DNA from: SVQP01 sp045650025
GTDB taxonomy: Bacteria; Bacillota; Clostridia; Oscillospirales; CAG-272
Assembly: GCA_045650025.1 (NCBI GenBank)
Contig: JAZRQR010000198.1
Location: 1 to 46,021, forward strand
Length of the DNA stretch: 46,021 nucleotides
Direction of reading: 5' to 3'
Shown here piece after piece: positions 39,566-46,021 of this stretch. The notes under the pieces were generated by a model that saw only the letters and a list, made by a program, of their open reading frames with translations, made no database searches and had not been told where the DNA came from. Each line of letters starts with the position of its first letter. Position 1 is the first letter of the stretch. Made by a program: the position numbers and the translations under genes.

Positions 39566-40369
39566 TTACCAGGGCAGACCGTGGTAATAGTTTCCCGTGC
39601 CGATAAAGCCTACCTGGCGGAAATCCTGCGGATTGTGACGAATGATGTAATCCATATAGGACACCACCATCTTGGCGATCAGCAAATAGCCTTGCGCGTT
39701 GAGGTGACCGCCGATCCAGAAGTGCTCGTAGAACTTCTCATCGTGTACAGGACCGTACTCGCGCAGGTCAATGACGTAGGTGTTATCGTAATACTTGGCA
39801 AGATCGTACATCAGCTGTCTGTGCGCGTCTGCCTTTGCCTCGGCGGCGTCGCCTAGTCTGGGCGTTTTGGGCATGGTGATCAGGAAAAACTTCGCCTTGG
39901 GCTGGATCTCCTTGTAACGCTGGAGCAGCGCGGCAAACTCACCTGCAAAGGTGGGCGCATTCTTGGAAGGATCATCGGGATTGATGTCCTCGATCGAGCC
40001 AACGGGCAAGCCAAGACCCCAAAGATCGTTGCAGCCCAGCGCCATGATGTATGCCTGGCAAGCAAGCTCGGGATTCCAATAGCCGTTTGCCTCGCCAAAG
40101 GATTGCAGATACTCACGCGCCGTCATGCCGCCGCGCGAGAAGTTATAGACCTTGGTGCCTGCCATACGCGCGATGTACTGACCCCAGGAAATATCGTAAA
40201 TATCGTGGTAGCCTACCTGTCCCTCGGGCGTCTTGGATTCCAGCTCACCGGAAGCAAGGCTGTCGCCTACGCAGGCGATCGAACGGAAAATGCCGACAAA
40301 GCCGCCGTCTGCGACCAGATTGTCTAACGGTTTTTCATCGGGAATGGCGTAAAAATCATTGATATTCAT
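39566..40369 (-). CDS. SGNH/GDSL-family esterase
   Basis: 267 residues. The ATG at 40369 has GGAGG (40376-40380) 6 nt upstream. SGNH blocks are ACVGDSLASGE (catalytic Ser near 36), FSRGGMTAREYL (Gly block), MALGCNDLWG (Asn near 114) and the late HLNAQGY (catalytic His near 225). These enzymes remove acetyl or other acyl groups, often from polysaccharides. No signal peptide is seen, so it may act in the cytosol, which is odd beside a surface lipoprotein. It is the first gene of the operon with the DUF4838 gene. Confidence 0.88.
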   Translation of the reverse strand: MNINDFYAIPDEKPLDNLVADGGFVGIFRSIACVGDSLASGELESKTPEGQVGYHDIYDISWGQYIARMAGTKVYNFSRGGMTAREYLQSFGEANGYWNPELACQAYIMALGCNDLWGLGLPVGSIEDINPDDPSKNAPTFAGEFAALLQRYKEIQPKAKFFLITMPKTPRLGDAAEAKADAHRQLMYDLAKYYDNTYVIDLREYGPVHDEKFYEHFWIGGHLNAQGYLLIAKMVVSYMDYIIRHNPQDFRQVGFIGTGNYYHGLPW

Positions 40370-40400
40370 ATGATACCTCCGGCAAAATGCGCTTTTTTTC

Positions 40401-40429
40401 AGTATACCACAAATGCATGCAAATAACAA
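40401..40429 (-). promoter_or_regulatory. Promoter of the esterase/DUF4838 operon
   Basis: Minus strand: TTGTTA (40429-40424), 17-bp spacer, TATACT (40406-40401) after TG. Confidence 0.72.
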
Positions 40430-40498
40430 GACAACGAACGCACGAACTTTGGGTGCTTTTTTTGTGCATATTTTTCAAGATTTTTTATAAAAAAGTAC

Positions 40499-40527
40499 TT
40501 GACAAACAAAACTGCTTGTGATATTAT
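40499..40527 (+). promoter_or_regulatory. Promoter of tRNA-Arg
   Basis: TTGACA (40499-40504), 17-bp spacer, TATTAT (40522-40527). The tRNA starts 28 bp further on. Confidence 0.8.
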
Positions 40528-40554
40528 ATATGGGTACGCGAAAGCGTATGGCTT

Positions 40555-40628
40555 GCGGCGTTAGCTCAGCTGGATAGAGTGTTTGGCTACGAACCAAAAG
40601 GTCAGGGGTTCGAGTCCCTTACGCCGCG
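40555..40628 (+). tRNA. tRNA-Arg (anticodon ACG)
   Basis: A 7-bp acceptor stem (GCGGCGT with ACGCCGC) and discriminator G are followed by an encoded CCA (40629-40631). The D-arm reads TAGCTCAGCTGGATAGAG. The anticodon stem TTTGG/CCAAA holds the loop CTACGAA with anticodon ACG. The T-arm contains TTCGAGT. It reads CGN codons after A34 deamination, as usual for this tRNA. It stands alone, transcribed from its own promoter. Confidence 0.97.
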
Positions 40629-40629
40629 C

Positions 40630-40677
40630 CAACAAAAAGGATAGGGTGTCCATCAGGACACCCTATCCTTTTTGTTG
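40630..40677. terminator. Long-stem terminator after tRNA-Arg
   Basis: A perfect 22-bp stem (40630-40651 with 40656-40677) around an ATCA loop, with A5 and T5 tracts in the arms. It begins inside the encoded CCA. It shares the AAAAAGRATAGGG arm design with the terminator at 8396-8439. Confidence 0.9.
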
Positions 40678-40691
40678 CCACGCCGTTTCCC

Positions 40692-40798
40692 GACTCAGAA
40701 CCCCCGCATAAGCGGCGCCTTGCGCCGCGATATGCAGGCTTGCGCAGGTTACCCGAACGCCTTGCATAAACCGCTCGCGCAAGCTCGGGTTCTGAGTC
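40692..40798. repeat. 107-bp palindromic repeat
   Basis: GACTCAGAACCC (40692-40703) is exactly inverted at 40787-40798. The interior holds a small CGGCGCCTTGCGCCG hairpin. It is non-coding. Confidence 0.6.
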
Positions 40799-40846
40799 CC
40801 TTCCTTAGCCTTTGAACTTTGCGCCGGAAACCCGAACAATTCAAAA

Positions 40847-40923
40847 CGCCCCTACGGATATGCGGGCGGATATGGAATCCGCCCCTACGGATATACGGGC
40901 GGATATGGAATCCGCCCCTACGG
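40847..40923. repeat. 33-bp tandem repeat of the GTAGGGGCG family
   Basis: Units start at 40847, 40880 and 40913 (the last partial). Each begins CGCCCCTACGG and contains GGATATGGAATCCG. The first two differ at one base. The rest of 40924-41052 is G+C-rich palindromic DNA (GACACGG.../TGTCCTGCGGACA) with no gene. Confidence 0.75.
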
Positions 40924-41052
40924 GGATGGGGCGGGCTTTTGATTTCGCGCCACGACACGGGGGACAGCCCCGCAGTATCATGTCCTGCGGACACGACACA
41001 GGCGACAGTCCCCGGTGTCATGGCTTGCAAGCCCCCGCCCTACAAAAGGCAA

Positions 41053-41085
41053 CCGCACCGCGAGATAATCACGGTGCGGAGTTTT
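41053..41085. terminator. Terminator after the ABC permease gene
   Basis: CCGCACCG (41053-41060) pairs with CGGTGCGG (41072-41079). The T-run (GTTTTT) follows on the plus strand; on the minus strand a weaker T-run lies after the hairpin. Confidence 0.55.
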
Positions 41086-41102
41086 TATTGGATTGTATTG
41101 GA

Positions 41103-43091
41103 TCAACTCTTGATCTGCGTTCTCTTAAACGCGAACAGGCTTGCCCAGATCAGCGCAAGAATGTGCAGAGCCAGCACGATCGCACCCACGATGGTGGAGC
41201 AAACGTACGGGATCGCCCCCCAGATCTGTGACATGAGCATGGTTTCCAGTCCAAGGAGCGCGCCGATGCCGTCCATAGCTCCCATGGAGTAGGTGGACAC
41301 ACCGTAATCCAGCGCGGTGACCAGCAAGCGATCCATGCTCAGGTACGGCAGTACGGTTGCCTGCAGCGCGTACCCAAATACGCCCGTGTAGTTTGCAACG
41401 ATCAGCGCAAGCGCCTGAATATCGGTGGCAAACATAAGCACGATCATGCCGCACACGATGCTCAGCACGCCCTTTTGCGTCAGCACGCTGATAAACAGGC
41501 TGAGCATTGCGTACAGAATAACGGGCAGCGTGAGAATGACCAGCGCCCACAGGCACTCCACAATGGCAGGGATCGGCACGACCATGCCAAACAGCACCTC
41601 GTAATTGGCGACAAACAGGGTGCTCTCGCCATAGAAGAACAGATCGATGACGTGATTGAGAAGCGCAAAGGCATAGGTGATGACAAAGCTTGCGCACATC
41701 ATGCCGCACACGTACAGCAACAGCGTGGCGATCTTGGAGCCCAGCAGCTTATTTCTGGTCTTGGGACGAATGACCCACAAACGAATGGTGCCGGTGGCAA
41801 ACTCGCGCGACAGGATCATGCCGGCAAATACCACGGTGACCGCGCTGATCAAGAACGACGCGGTGGAGAGGTTGGTAACAAACGTGCTCTTGGCACTGCT
41901 TGCGTGCATATCCTCGGGCAAAATATCATGCTCGCATGCATATTCAATGGCAACGATCGCACGGTCCAGCATGCGGAGCTTGTGCTTAAAGCCGCTGTGT
42001 CTTGCAACGGTCAGCAGCTTGAAATCATCGTACAGCTCGCTCTCTGCCATGCTCTTGACCACGTCGCGGCGGGCTTCCAGCGTGCTGGGCAGCAAACGGT
42101 TGACCAATGCAAACGCATTGCTGCTGGGACTGCAGTTATTTTGCTTGAGATCCTCATATACCTCGATCAGGTGCTCCAGATCCTCGATGGTGCTGCGCGC
42201 ATATACCAGCTCCTTGTCGTAATACGCGCGATTGAGCTCGTAATTCTCATCGCTCAGCGGCAGCTCCTCAATATCCGCCTCGATCTCCTTGACAGTCTCC
42301 TCAACTTTCTTGATCTCTTCCCTGTGCATCCGGATCAGCGAATCGTAATACGCATCCGGCTCCAGCGTCAGCGCGTACTGCTCGATCTGCGCGATCTTCT
42401 GATCGCACACGCTCTTGAGCTGCGTCATGAATGCCCAGATCTCCTCCCACGTGCAAGGAACGGTGTAGCCTTCTTGGTCGTAATACTGATAAACCAGCTT
42501 TCCTGCTCCCGTTTCGGGATCCCACTCCTGGTACATATCAAAGTGGATCTCCGTTTCGGAATACGCAAAATCCGTGAGCAGGTAGAACAGGTAATAGTCA
42601 TCTACCATGTCGGCTTGCGTGTACAGACCGACATTGACGCCGTCATATACCTGGCGCCAGATGTACAGCTCCAGCAGATCGTTCTCGATTGCCGATACGA
42701 CCCAGGATTCCAGCTCGTTCTGGTCGCGGAAATCATAATACTTTGCCTCCGCCATGTACACGGCATGCGAGGACAGGTATCCGTCCTCCATCGCCTCTGC
42801 GGCATCCTCGCGCATGGCATCCCCGTCCGACTTGGGATCCTTGAACACCCAGCGCAGCACGCCGGAAAGCGCACTGTCGGGGTCGTTTTGAATCTGCTCG
42901 GTTGCCCAGTCGTACGCGGCACTTTCAATCAGCAGATCCCCGCCATACTCAAGCAGGTTGTTAAGCGGCGTCATGAGCACCGAGGTAAAGAAGGACACGA
43001 TCACGACCAAAGCCAGCACGATGCAAGAAAGCACCACGTAGGTTTTCTGCGCACGGAACTTGATCCATTCATTTTTGATCAACTGCTTCAT
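41103..43091 (-). CDS. ABC-2-type permease with a large extracytoplasmic coiled-coil insert
   Basis: 662 residues. One membrane span lies at about 20-42 (VVLSCIVLALVVIVSFF). A hydrophilic region of about 350 residues follows, with heptad-like helices (HREEIKKVEETVKEIEADI; ARSTIEDLEHLIEVYEDL). Five or so spans come from about residue 410 to the end. Such an insert between the first and second spans would lie outside the membrane, as in BceB/LolC-like or NatB-type exporters. The start overlaps the ATPase gene by 4 nt (ATGA), so the two are made together. The partner substrate (peptide, antibiotic or ion-related) is unknown. The insert is the part most likely to decide it. Confidence 0.87.
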   Translation of the reverse strand: MKQLIKNEWIKFRAQKTYVVLSCIVLALVVIVSFFTSVLMTPLNNLLEYGGDLLIESAAYDWATEQIQNDPDSALSGVLRWVFKDPKSDGDAMREDAAEAMEDGYLSSHAVYMAEAKYYDFRDQNELESWVVSAIENDLLELYIWRQVYDGVNVGLYTQADMVDDYYLFYLLTDFAYSETEIHFDMYQEWDPETGAGKLVYQYYDQEGYTVPCTWEEIWAFMTQLKSVCDQKIAQIEQYALTLEPDAYYDSLIRMHREEIKKVEETVKEIEADIEELPLSDENYELNRAYYDKELVYARSTIEDLEHLIEVYEDLKQNNCSPSSNAFALVNRLLPSTLEARRDVVKSMAESELYDDFKLLTVARHSGFKHKLRMLDRAIVAIEYACEHDILPEDMHASSAKSTFVTNLSTASFLISAVTVVFAGMILSREFATGTIRLWVIRPKTRNKLLGSKIATLLLYVCGMMCASFVITYAFALLNHVIDLFFYGESTLFVANYEVLFGMVVPIPAIVECLWALVILTLPVILYAMLSLFISVLTQKGVLSIVCGMIVLMFATDIQALALIVANYTGVFGYALQATVLPYLSMDRLLVTALDYGVSTYSMGAMDGIGALLGLETMLMSQIWGAIPYVCSTIVGAIVLALHILALIWASLFAFKRTQIKS

Positions 43092-44062
43092 GCCTTGCGT
43101 CCTCCCTTCTGCTTGCGTTCAATGGGCTGCGTTCCCACATCTGCCGTATCGGTCATTTCAAGGAACGTATCCTCCAGCGACTTCTTCTGCTTGGTCAAGC
43201 CGTACACGCGCACGCCCCCGCGGCACAAATGCGCCACAATGTCGGGCACGCTGTCCTGCGCGGCGTCAAAGCTGAGCACACCCTCGTACTTGACGTCCGA
43301 GCAAAGCACGCCCGAGCCAAGCAGCTCCAGCGCCTTTTCGCCGTCCGGCGTTTCCAGGGTGTAGTGCGACACGGTATCTTCCTCAATCATGCCGTCCGCA
43401 TCCAGCGAGCGGAAGCCCACGGTCACGCCGCGGTCAATGACGCCCACGCGGTCACACATCAGCTGCAGCTCGGAGAGCATATGGCTGGAGACGAATACCG
43501 CCACGCCCTCCTCACGCGAAAGCTTTTTGAGCACGTCACGCAGCTCCTTGATGCCCGCAGGGTCAAGGCCGTTGGTCGGCTCATCCAGAATCAACAGCTT
43601 GGGATGATGCAGCACCGCCTGCGCAATGCCCAGACGCTGGCGCATACCCAGCGAGTATTTTGCAATCTTATCGTCTATGCGGCTCTCCATGCGCACAAGT
43701 CTTACCACCTCGTCAATGCGTTCGCGAGGGAGCTCGGGGTACATGCGCAGATACTGCTCCAGATTCTGACGGCCGGTCAGATACTTGTACATTTCGGGGT
43801 TTTCGATAATGCCGCCCACGCAACGCATGGCTTTCTCAAAGTCCTTGACGTTGTCGTGTCCGCAAATGCGGATCTCTCCGCTCTCCATGCGCAAAAGTCC
43901 CAGAATCAGCTTGATGGTAGTGGTTTTACCCGATCCGTTAGGGCCAAGGAAACCGAAAATCTCGCCTTCCTGAACGTCCAGCGTAATATCCGACAGGATC
44001 TTGCGCCTGCCCAGGTGCTTGGACACCTGCTTGATGGAAAGCACGGTTTGCTTTTGTTCCAT
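43088..44062 (-). CDS. ABC transporter ATP-binding protein
   Basis: 324 residues. AAGGAG lies 7 nt before the ATG. Walker A GPNGSGKTT (about 39-47), signature YSLGMRQRLGIAQ (about 136-148) and Walker B LLILDEPTNGLDP (about 157-169) are complete, with VSSHMLSE near 195 (switch His). The C-terminal 100 residues are an accessory domain as in NatA/BcrA-type export ATPases. The gene overlaps the permease by 4 nt, forming an export pair with it. The nitroreductase gene lies 112 nt upstream on the same strand, with a palindromic repeat in the gap. Confidence 0.95.
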   Translation of the reverse strand: MEQKQTVLSIKQVSKHLGRRKILSDITLDVQEGEIFGFLGPNGSGKTTTIKLILGLLRMESGEIRICGHDNVKDFEKAMRCVGGIIENPEMYKYLTGRQNLEQYLRMYPELPRERIDEVVRLVRMESRIDDKIAKYSLGMRQRLGIAQAVLHHPKLLILDEPTNGLDPAGIKELRDVLKKLSREEGVAVFVSSHMLSELQLMCDRVGVIDRGVTVGFRSLDADGMIEEDTVSHYTLETPDGEKALELLGSGVLCSDVKYEGVLSFDAAQDSVPDIVAHLCRGGVRVYGLTKQKKSLEDTFLEMTDTADVGTQPIERKQKGGRKA

Positions 44063-44103
44063 ATGATTCTCCTTTCAATAATTCGATTGCATCGTAATAA
44101 ACG

Positions 44104-44160
44104 AAATCCCGTAGGGGCGAATCGTTCGGCAGAGCCGAACTTCGCATCGCCCGTTCAAGG
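44104..44160. repeat. GTAGGGGCG-family palindromic repeat in the nitroreductase-ABC gap
   Basis: GTAGGGGCG at the left, an inner CGTTCGGC-AGA-GCCGAAC hairpin and GCATCGCCC at the right. It is non-coding. It could act as a processing or stability signal if the genes are co-transcribed. Confidence 0.6.
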
Positions 44161-44174
44161 TCATTGGGGAATAC

Positions 44175-44684
44175 TTAGAGGTAGGTAACCGTTTCGTCCA
44201 GCGGCTTGCGGTCGGTATGTCTGGGGGAGGGCGCACCATCGGGTGCGGGATAGCCCAGCGCCAGGAGCAGATGCGGCTTGACGTGCGCGGGCAGCGCGAA
44301 CAGCTCACTTGCCTTGTCGTGGTCAAACGCGCAGATCCAGGTGGAATCCACGCCCAGCGCCTTTGCCGCCAGCATCATATGCGTGGCAACGATCGAAGCA
44401 TCCATCTCCGCCATAGAGTGGTGCGTGACCGGGCGGTTGCAGGCAATTTCCTCATCCCCGCACACCAGCAGAACCAAGGGTGCGCCGTAGCAGGCGTGCA
44501 GCTCCTGCTGCTTTGCCTTAGCCTCGGGGCTTTGCATTACAAAGATCTTTTGCGATTGGTTATTTTTCGCGGTGGGCGCCAACTGCCCTGCACGCAAGAT
44601 CTCGGCAAGCGCCTCGGCAGGCACGGGCGTATCCGCATACGAGCGCAGCGAATAACGCTGTGCACAAAGTGTCATAAAATCCAT
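44175..44684 (-). CDS. Nitroreductase-family flavoprotein
   Basis: 169 residues, the short form of the family. GGAGG lies 8 nt before the ATG. RYSLRSYADTPVP (about 10-22) is the N-terminal FMN-binding stretch, followed by LAPTAKNNQ (about 36-44), and ALGYPAPDGAPSPR with RKPLDETV marks the C-terminal end. Family members use FMN and NAD(P)H to reduce nitroaromatics, quinones or related compounds in the cytosol. The gene has its own promoter (44718-44746) and is followed by the ABC export genes. The physiological substrate cannot be told. Confidence 0.9.
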   Translation of the reverse strand: MDFMTLCAQRYSLRSYADTPVPAEALAEILRAGQLAPTAKNNQSQKIFVMQSPEAKAKQQELHACYGAPLVLLVCGDEEIACNRPVTHHSMAEMDASIVATHMMLAAKALGVDSTWICAFDHDKASELFALPAHVKPHLLLALGYPAPDGAPSPRHTDRKPLDETVTYL

Positions 44685-44717
44685 GAGGAACCCCTCCTTA
44701 TACGTTTCATTGTGTTC

Positions 44718-44746
44718 AGTATAGCACAGTTTGCCTGCCCCGTCAA
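44718..44746 (-). promoter_or_regulatory. Promoter of the nitroreductase gene
   Basis: Minus strand: TTGACG (44746-44741), 17-bp spacer, TATACT (44723-44718) after TG. Confidence 0.78.
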
Positions 44747-44841
44747 GAATTTTTCACTCTACCGAAGGTAGAAACGGGCAAAAATCTCCCCCGTGTGTCG
44801 GTTGCTCCCACAACCACCGCCCAAGAAAATTTCCCGCGCCT

Positions 44842-44873
44842 GTATAAAACTGCCGCCCTTGGCGGAAAATATG
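44842..44873 (+). promoter_or_regulatory. Candidate sigma-F/sigma-G (forespore) promoter
   Basis: GTATA (44842-44846), 17 bp, then GGAAAATATG (44864-44873), which agrees with nine of ten positions of the GGHRANAHTR -10 known for Bacillus sigma-F. No sigma-A type promoter is seen here. Confidence 0.5.
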
Positions 44874-44919
44874 AGCGTACCTAACAAAGGGCAACAACAG
44901 TGAAAAAGGAGAAGAATTT

Positions 44920-45675
44920 ATGTGGGAAAACTTTAAGGAATCCGAATTTGGGAAAAAGCTGATCAAGGTTTTTTCCAACCGCGGCGTGATCGTCACGACC
45001 GTACTGGTGGTCATGGTGCTGACCATTGCCATCACCGCCACCGTGGCAACCAACCGCGCACGCAAGCAGAATGCTGACTTGGGCGGTAAGCTGCCCACCG
45101 ACACCACACAGCAGACACAGAACACCCCCGACACCGATGCGGGCGGCAGCGCAGAGGAAAGCGTGCCCGTTTACAACGAGGGCAACGGCACCGAGCAGGT
45201 GATTGAAAAAACCGAGGGCTATTCCCTGCCCGTTCAGGGTACGCTGGGCGCAAAGCACGACGCATCCGTTCAGGTCTGGTCGCCTACCATGGAGGAATAC
45301 CGCATCCACTTAGGCATTGACATTACCACCGAGGATGCCGCACCCGTATATGCAGCGGCAGACGGCACGGTTGCGCAGATCTGGGATGACCCCATGATGG
45401 GCACCTGCGTTGCCATCTCGCACGACGGTGACGTGGTCACCATCTATAAAAACCTCTCCGCTAACCTTGCCCAGGGCATTGAGGCGGGCAAGCAGATCAA
45501 GGGCGGCCAGCAGATCGGCACGGTGGGCGGCACCGCTACCCTGGAAATGGCAGAGGCGCCTCACCTGCACTTTGAAATGACCGAGGGCGGCCTCTCGGTT
45601 GACCCCCTGGAGTATTTCTCCGATAAGGACATCAAGACCCTCAATTCCTACGAGGACGCCACCACGGGCAAGTAA
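44920..45675 (+). CDS. spoIIQ: SpoIIQ-like M23 (LytM) metallopeptidase, membrane-anchored
   Basis: 251 residues. AAGGAG lies about 8 nt before the ATG. Residues 22-43 form one membrane span (GVIVTTVLVVMVLTIAITAT) after a short cytosolic segment. A Thr/Gln/Asp linker runs to about 90. The LytM domain spans about 105-235 with complete zinc motifs (HLGID near 130-134; HLHFEM near 210-215). In sporulation SpoIIQ sits in the forespore membrane and joins SpoIIIAH to form the engulfment channel; some versions have lost the active site, but this one keeps it. The forespore-type promoter upstream supports this call. A vegetative cell-wall endopeptidase is the alternative. Confidence 0.8.
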   Translation: MWENFKESEFGKKLIKVFSNRGVIVTTVLVVMVLTIAITATVATNRARKQNADLGGKLPTDTTQQTQNTPDTDAGGSAEESVPVYNEGNGTEQVIEKTEGYSLPVQGTLGAKHDASVQVWSPTMEEYRIHLGIDITTEDAAPVYAAADGTVAQIWDDPMMGTCVAISHDGDVVTIYKNLSANLAQGIEAGKQIKGGQQIGTVGGTATLEMAEAPHLHFEMTEGGLSVDPLEYFSDKDIKTLNSYEDATTGK

Positions 45676-45684
45676 GCCCACCAC

Positions 45685-45719
45685 GCAAAACGCACACGCC
45701 GTCGGCGTGTGCGTTTTGC
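45685..45719. terminator. Terminator between convergent genes
   Basis: A perfect 16-bp stem (GCAAAACGCACACGCC with its complement, 45685-45700/45704-45719) around GTC, with A4 and T4 tracts in the arms. Confidence 0.85.
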
Positions 45720-45757
45720 CGTCTACCTATATAGACGGATTTTTGGGGTATTTGGTT

Positions 45758-46021
45758 TCACATTTTTGCAAAAATATTTTCAAGCTCCCCCGGCGTATGC
45801 ACCAGCACCTTGGCACCGGCGGCAATCAGCACGTCCGCGCCGCGGTAGCCCCAGCTCACGCCCACGGGCAGGCAGCCGGCATTGATGGCGGTCATCATAT
45901 CCACGTCGCTGTCGCCGACAAAGGCACATTCCTCAGGGGCAACGCTAAGCGTGCGGCAAATCTCCCACACCGCGGTGGGATCGGGTTTTGTAGGCACGCC
46001 CTCGATCTGCCCCTGCGCGAC
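45758..46021 (-). CDS. HAD-family phosphatase, C-terminal part (phosphoglycolate-phosphatase-like; start beyond window)
   Basis: The last 87 residues of a gene that enters from the right edge. KPDP, with the conserved Lys of HAD motif III, and CAFVGDSDVDMMTAINAGC, the acidic motif IV, are present. They are followed by VGVSWGYRGADVLIAAGA and a tail typical of Gph/pyrophosphatase-type HAD enzymes. These enzymes hydrolyse small phosphoesters such as 2-phosphoglycolate. The catalytic Asp motif I lies outside the window. The frame is open to the edge. Confidence 0.88.
   Translation of the reverse strand, partial: VAQGQIEGVPTKPDPTAVWEICRTLSVAPEECAFVGDSDVDMMTAINAGCLPVGVSWGYRGADVLIAAGAKVLVHTPGELENIFAKM

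Noticed and set aside
40847..40923. 33-bp direct repeats considered as a CRISPR array
   Set aside because: The repeats are contiguous with no spacers between them.
41475..43364. A 629-residue open frame opposite the ABC genes
   Set aside because: It crosses the junction of two clear genes in antisense and carries no motif.
45721..45742. CGTCTATATA-type sequence like the ECF promoter at 37590
   Set aside because: In the matching orientation it lies downstream of the end of the HAD gene and faces the SpoIIQ-like terminator, so there is no gene for it to drive.

Overview
The window looks like a chromosome segment of a spore-forming, gut-type anaerobic member of the Clostridia (Firmicutes). The evidence is strong GGAGG ribosome-binding sites, sigma-A promoters with 17-bp spacers, many lipoproteins with Thr/Glu-rich linkers, a SpoIIQ-like M23 protein behind a sigma-F-like promoter, and dispersed palindromic intergenic repeats of the kind common in uncultured gut Clostridia. 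No species can be named from the sequence alone.

Layout. (1) 1-7010, minus strand: one giant lipoprotein gene, open at the left edge, with His/Cys repeats, InlB/Listeria-Bacteroides repeats, Ig-like regions and about 28 GLUG motifs. (2) 7118-10721: a low-density accessory stretch holding three small unrelated genes, each with its own promoter, embedded in inverted-repeat elements and one structured stretch that may be the non-coding end of an IS200/IS605 element. (3) 10722-15350: a plus-strand operon for glycan use, encoding GH38 alpha-mannosidase, a xylose-isomerase-like TIM barrel, a GH71/GH99-like protein and a 39-residue membrane peptide. (4) 15393-17423, minus: a lipoprotein M3 peptidase. 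(5) 17632-21940: a second plus-strand operon, encoding GH36 alpha-galactosidase, a uroporphyrinogen-decarboxylase-like protein and a metallophosphoesterase. (6) 21985-33215: a surface cluster, encoding a BspA-type leucine-rich-repeat lipoprotein, a GH43 lipoprotein, a small lipoprotein, a metallo-beta-lactamase-fold lipoprotein with a lectin-like tail, a GH71/GH99-like lipoprotein and a Cys-tailed secreted Ig-like protein. (7) 33556-35704: a FliB-like Cys-rich protein and an MFS transporter. (8) 36141-40369: an unknown lipoprotein and a DUF4838/SGNH-esterase pair. (9) 40555-40628: tRNA-Arg(ACG). (10) 41103-46021: an ABC exporter, a nitroreductase, the SpoIIQ-like protein and a partial HAD phosphatase.

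How the parts fit. Lipoproteins outside the cell (GH43, GH71/99-like, DUF4838, esterase context) would bind and trim complex glycans. Cytosolic enzymes (GH38, GH36 and the second GH71/99-like protein) would finish the products. No sugar transporter is present in the window, so uptake must be encoded elsewhere. Three otherwise unrelated lipoproteins (giant adhesin, M3 peptidase, LRR protein) share the same membrane-proximal His/Cys repeat. The intergenic DNA is unusually structured: two elements made of chains of hairpins closed by terminal inverted repeats, a MITE-like insertion in the FliB leader, and several palindromic repeat pairs.
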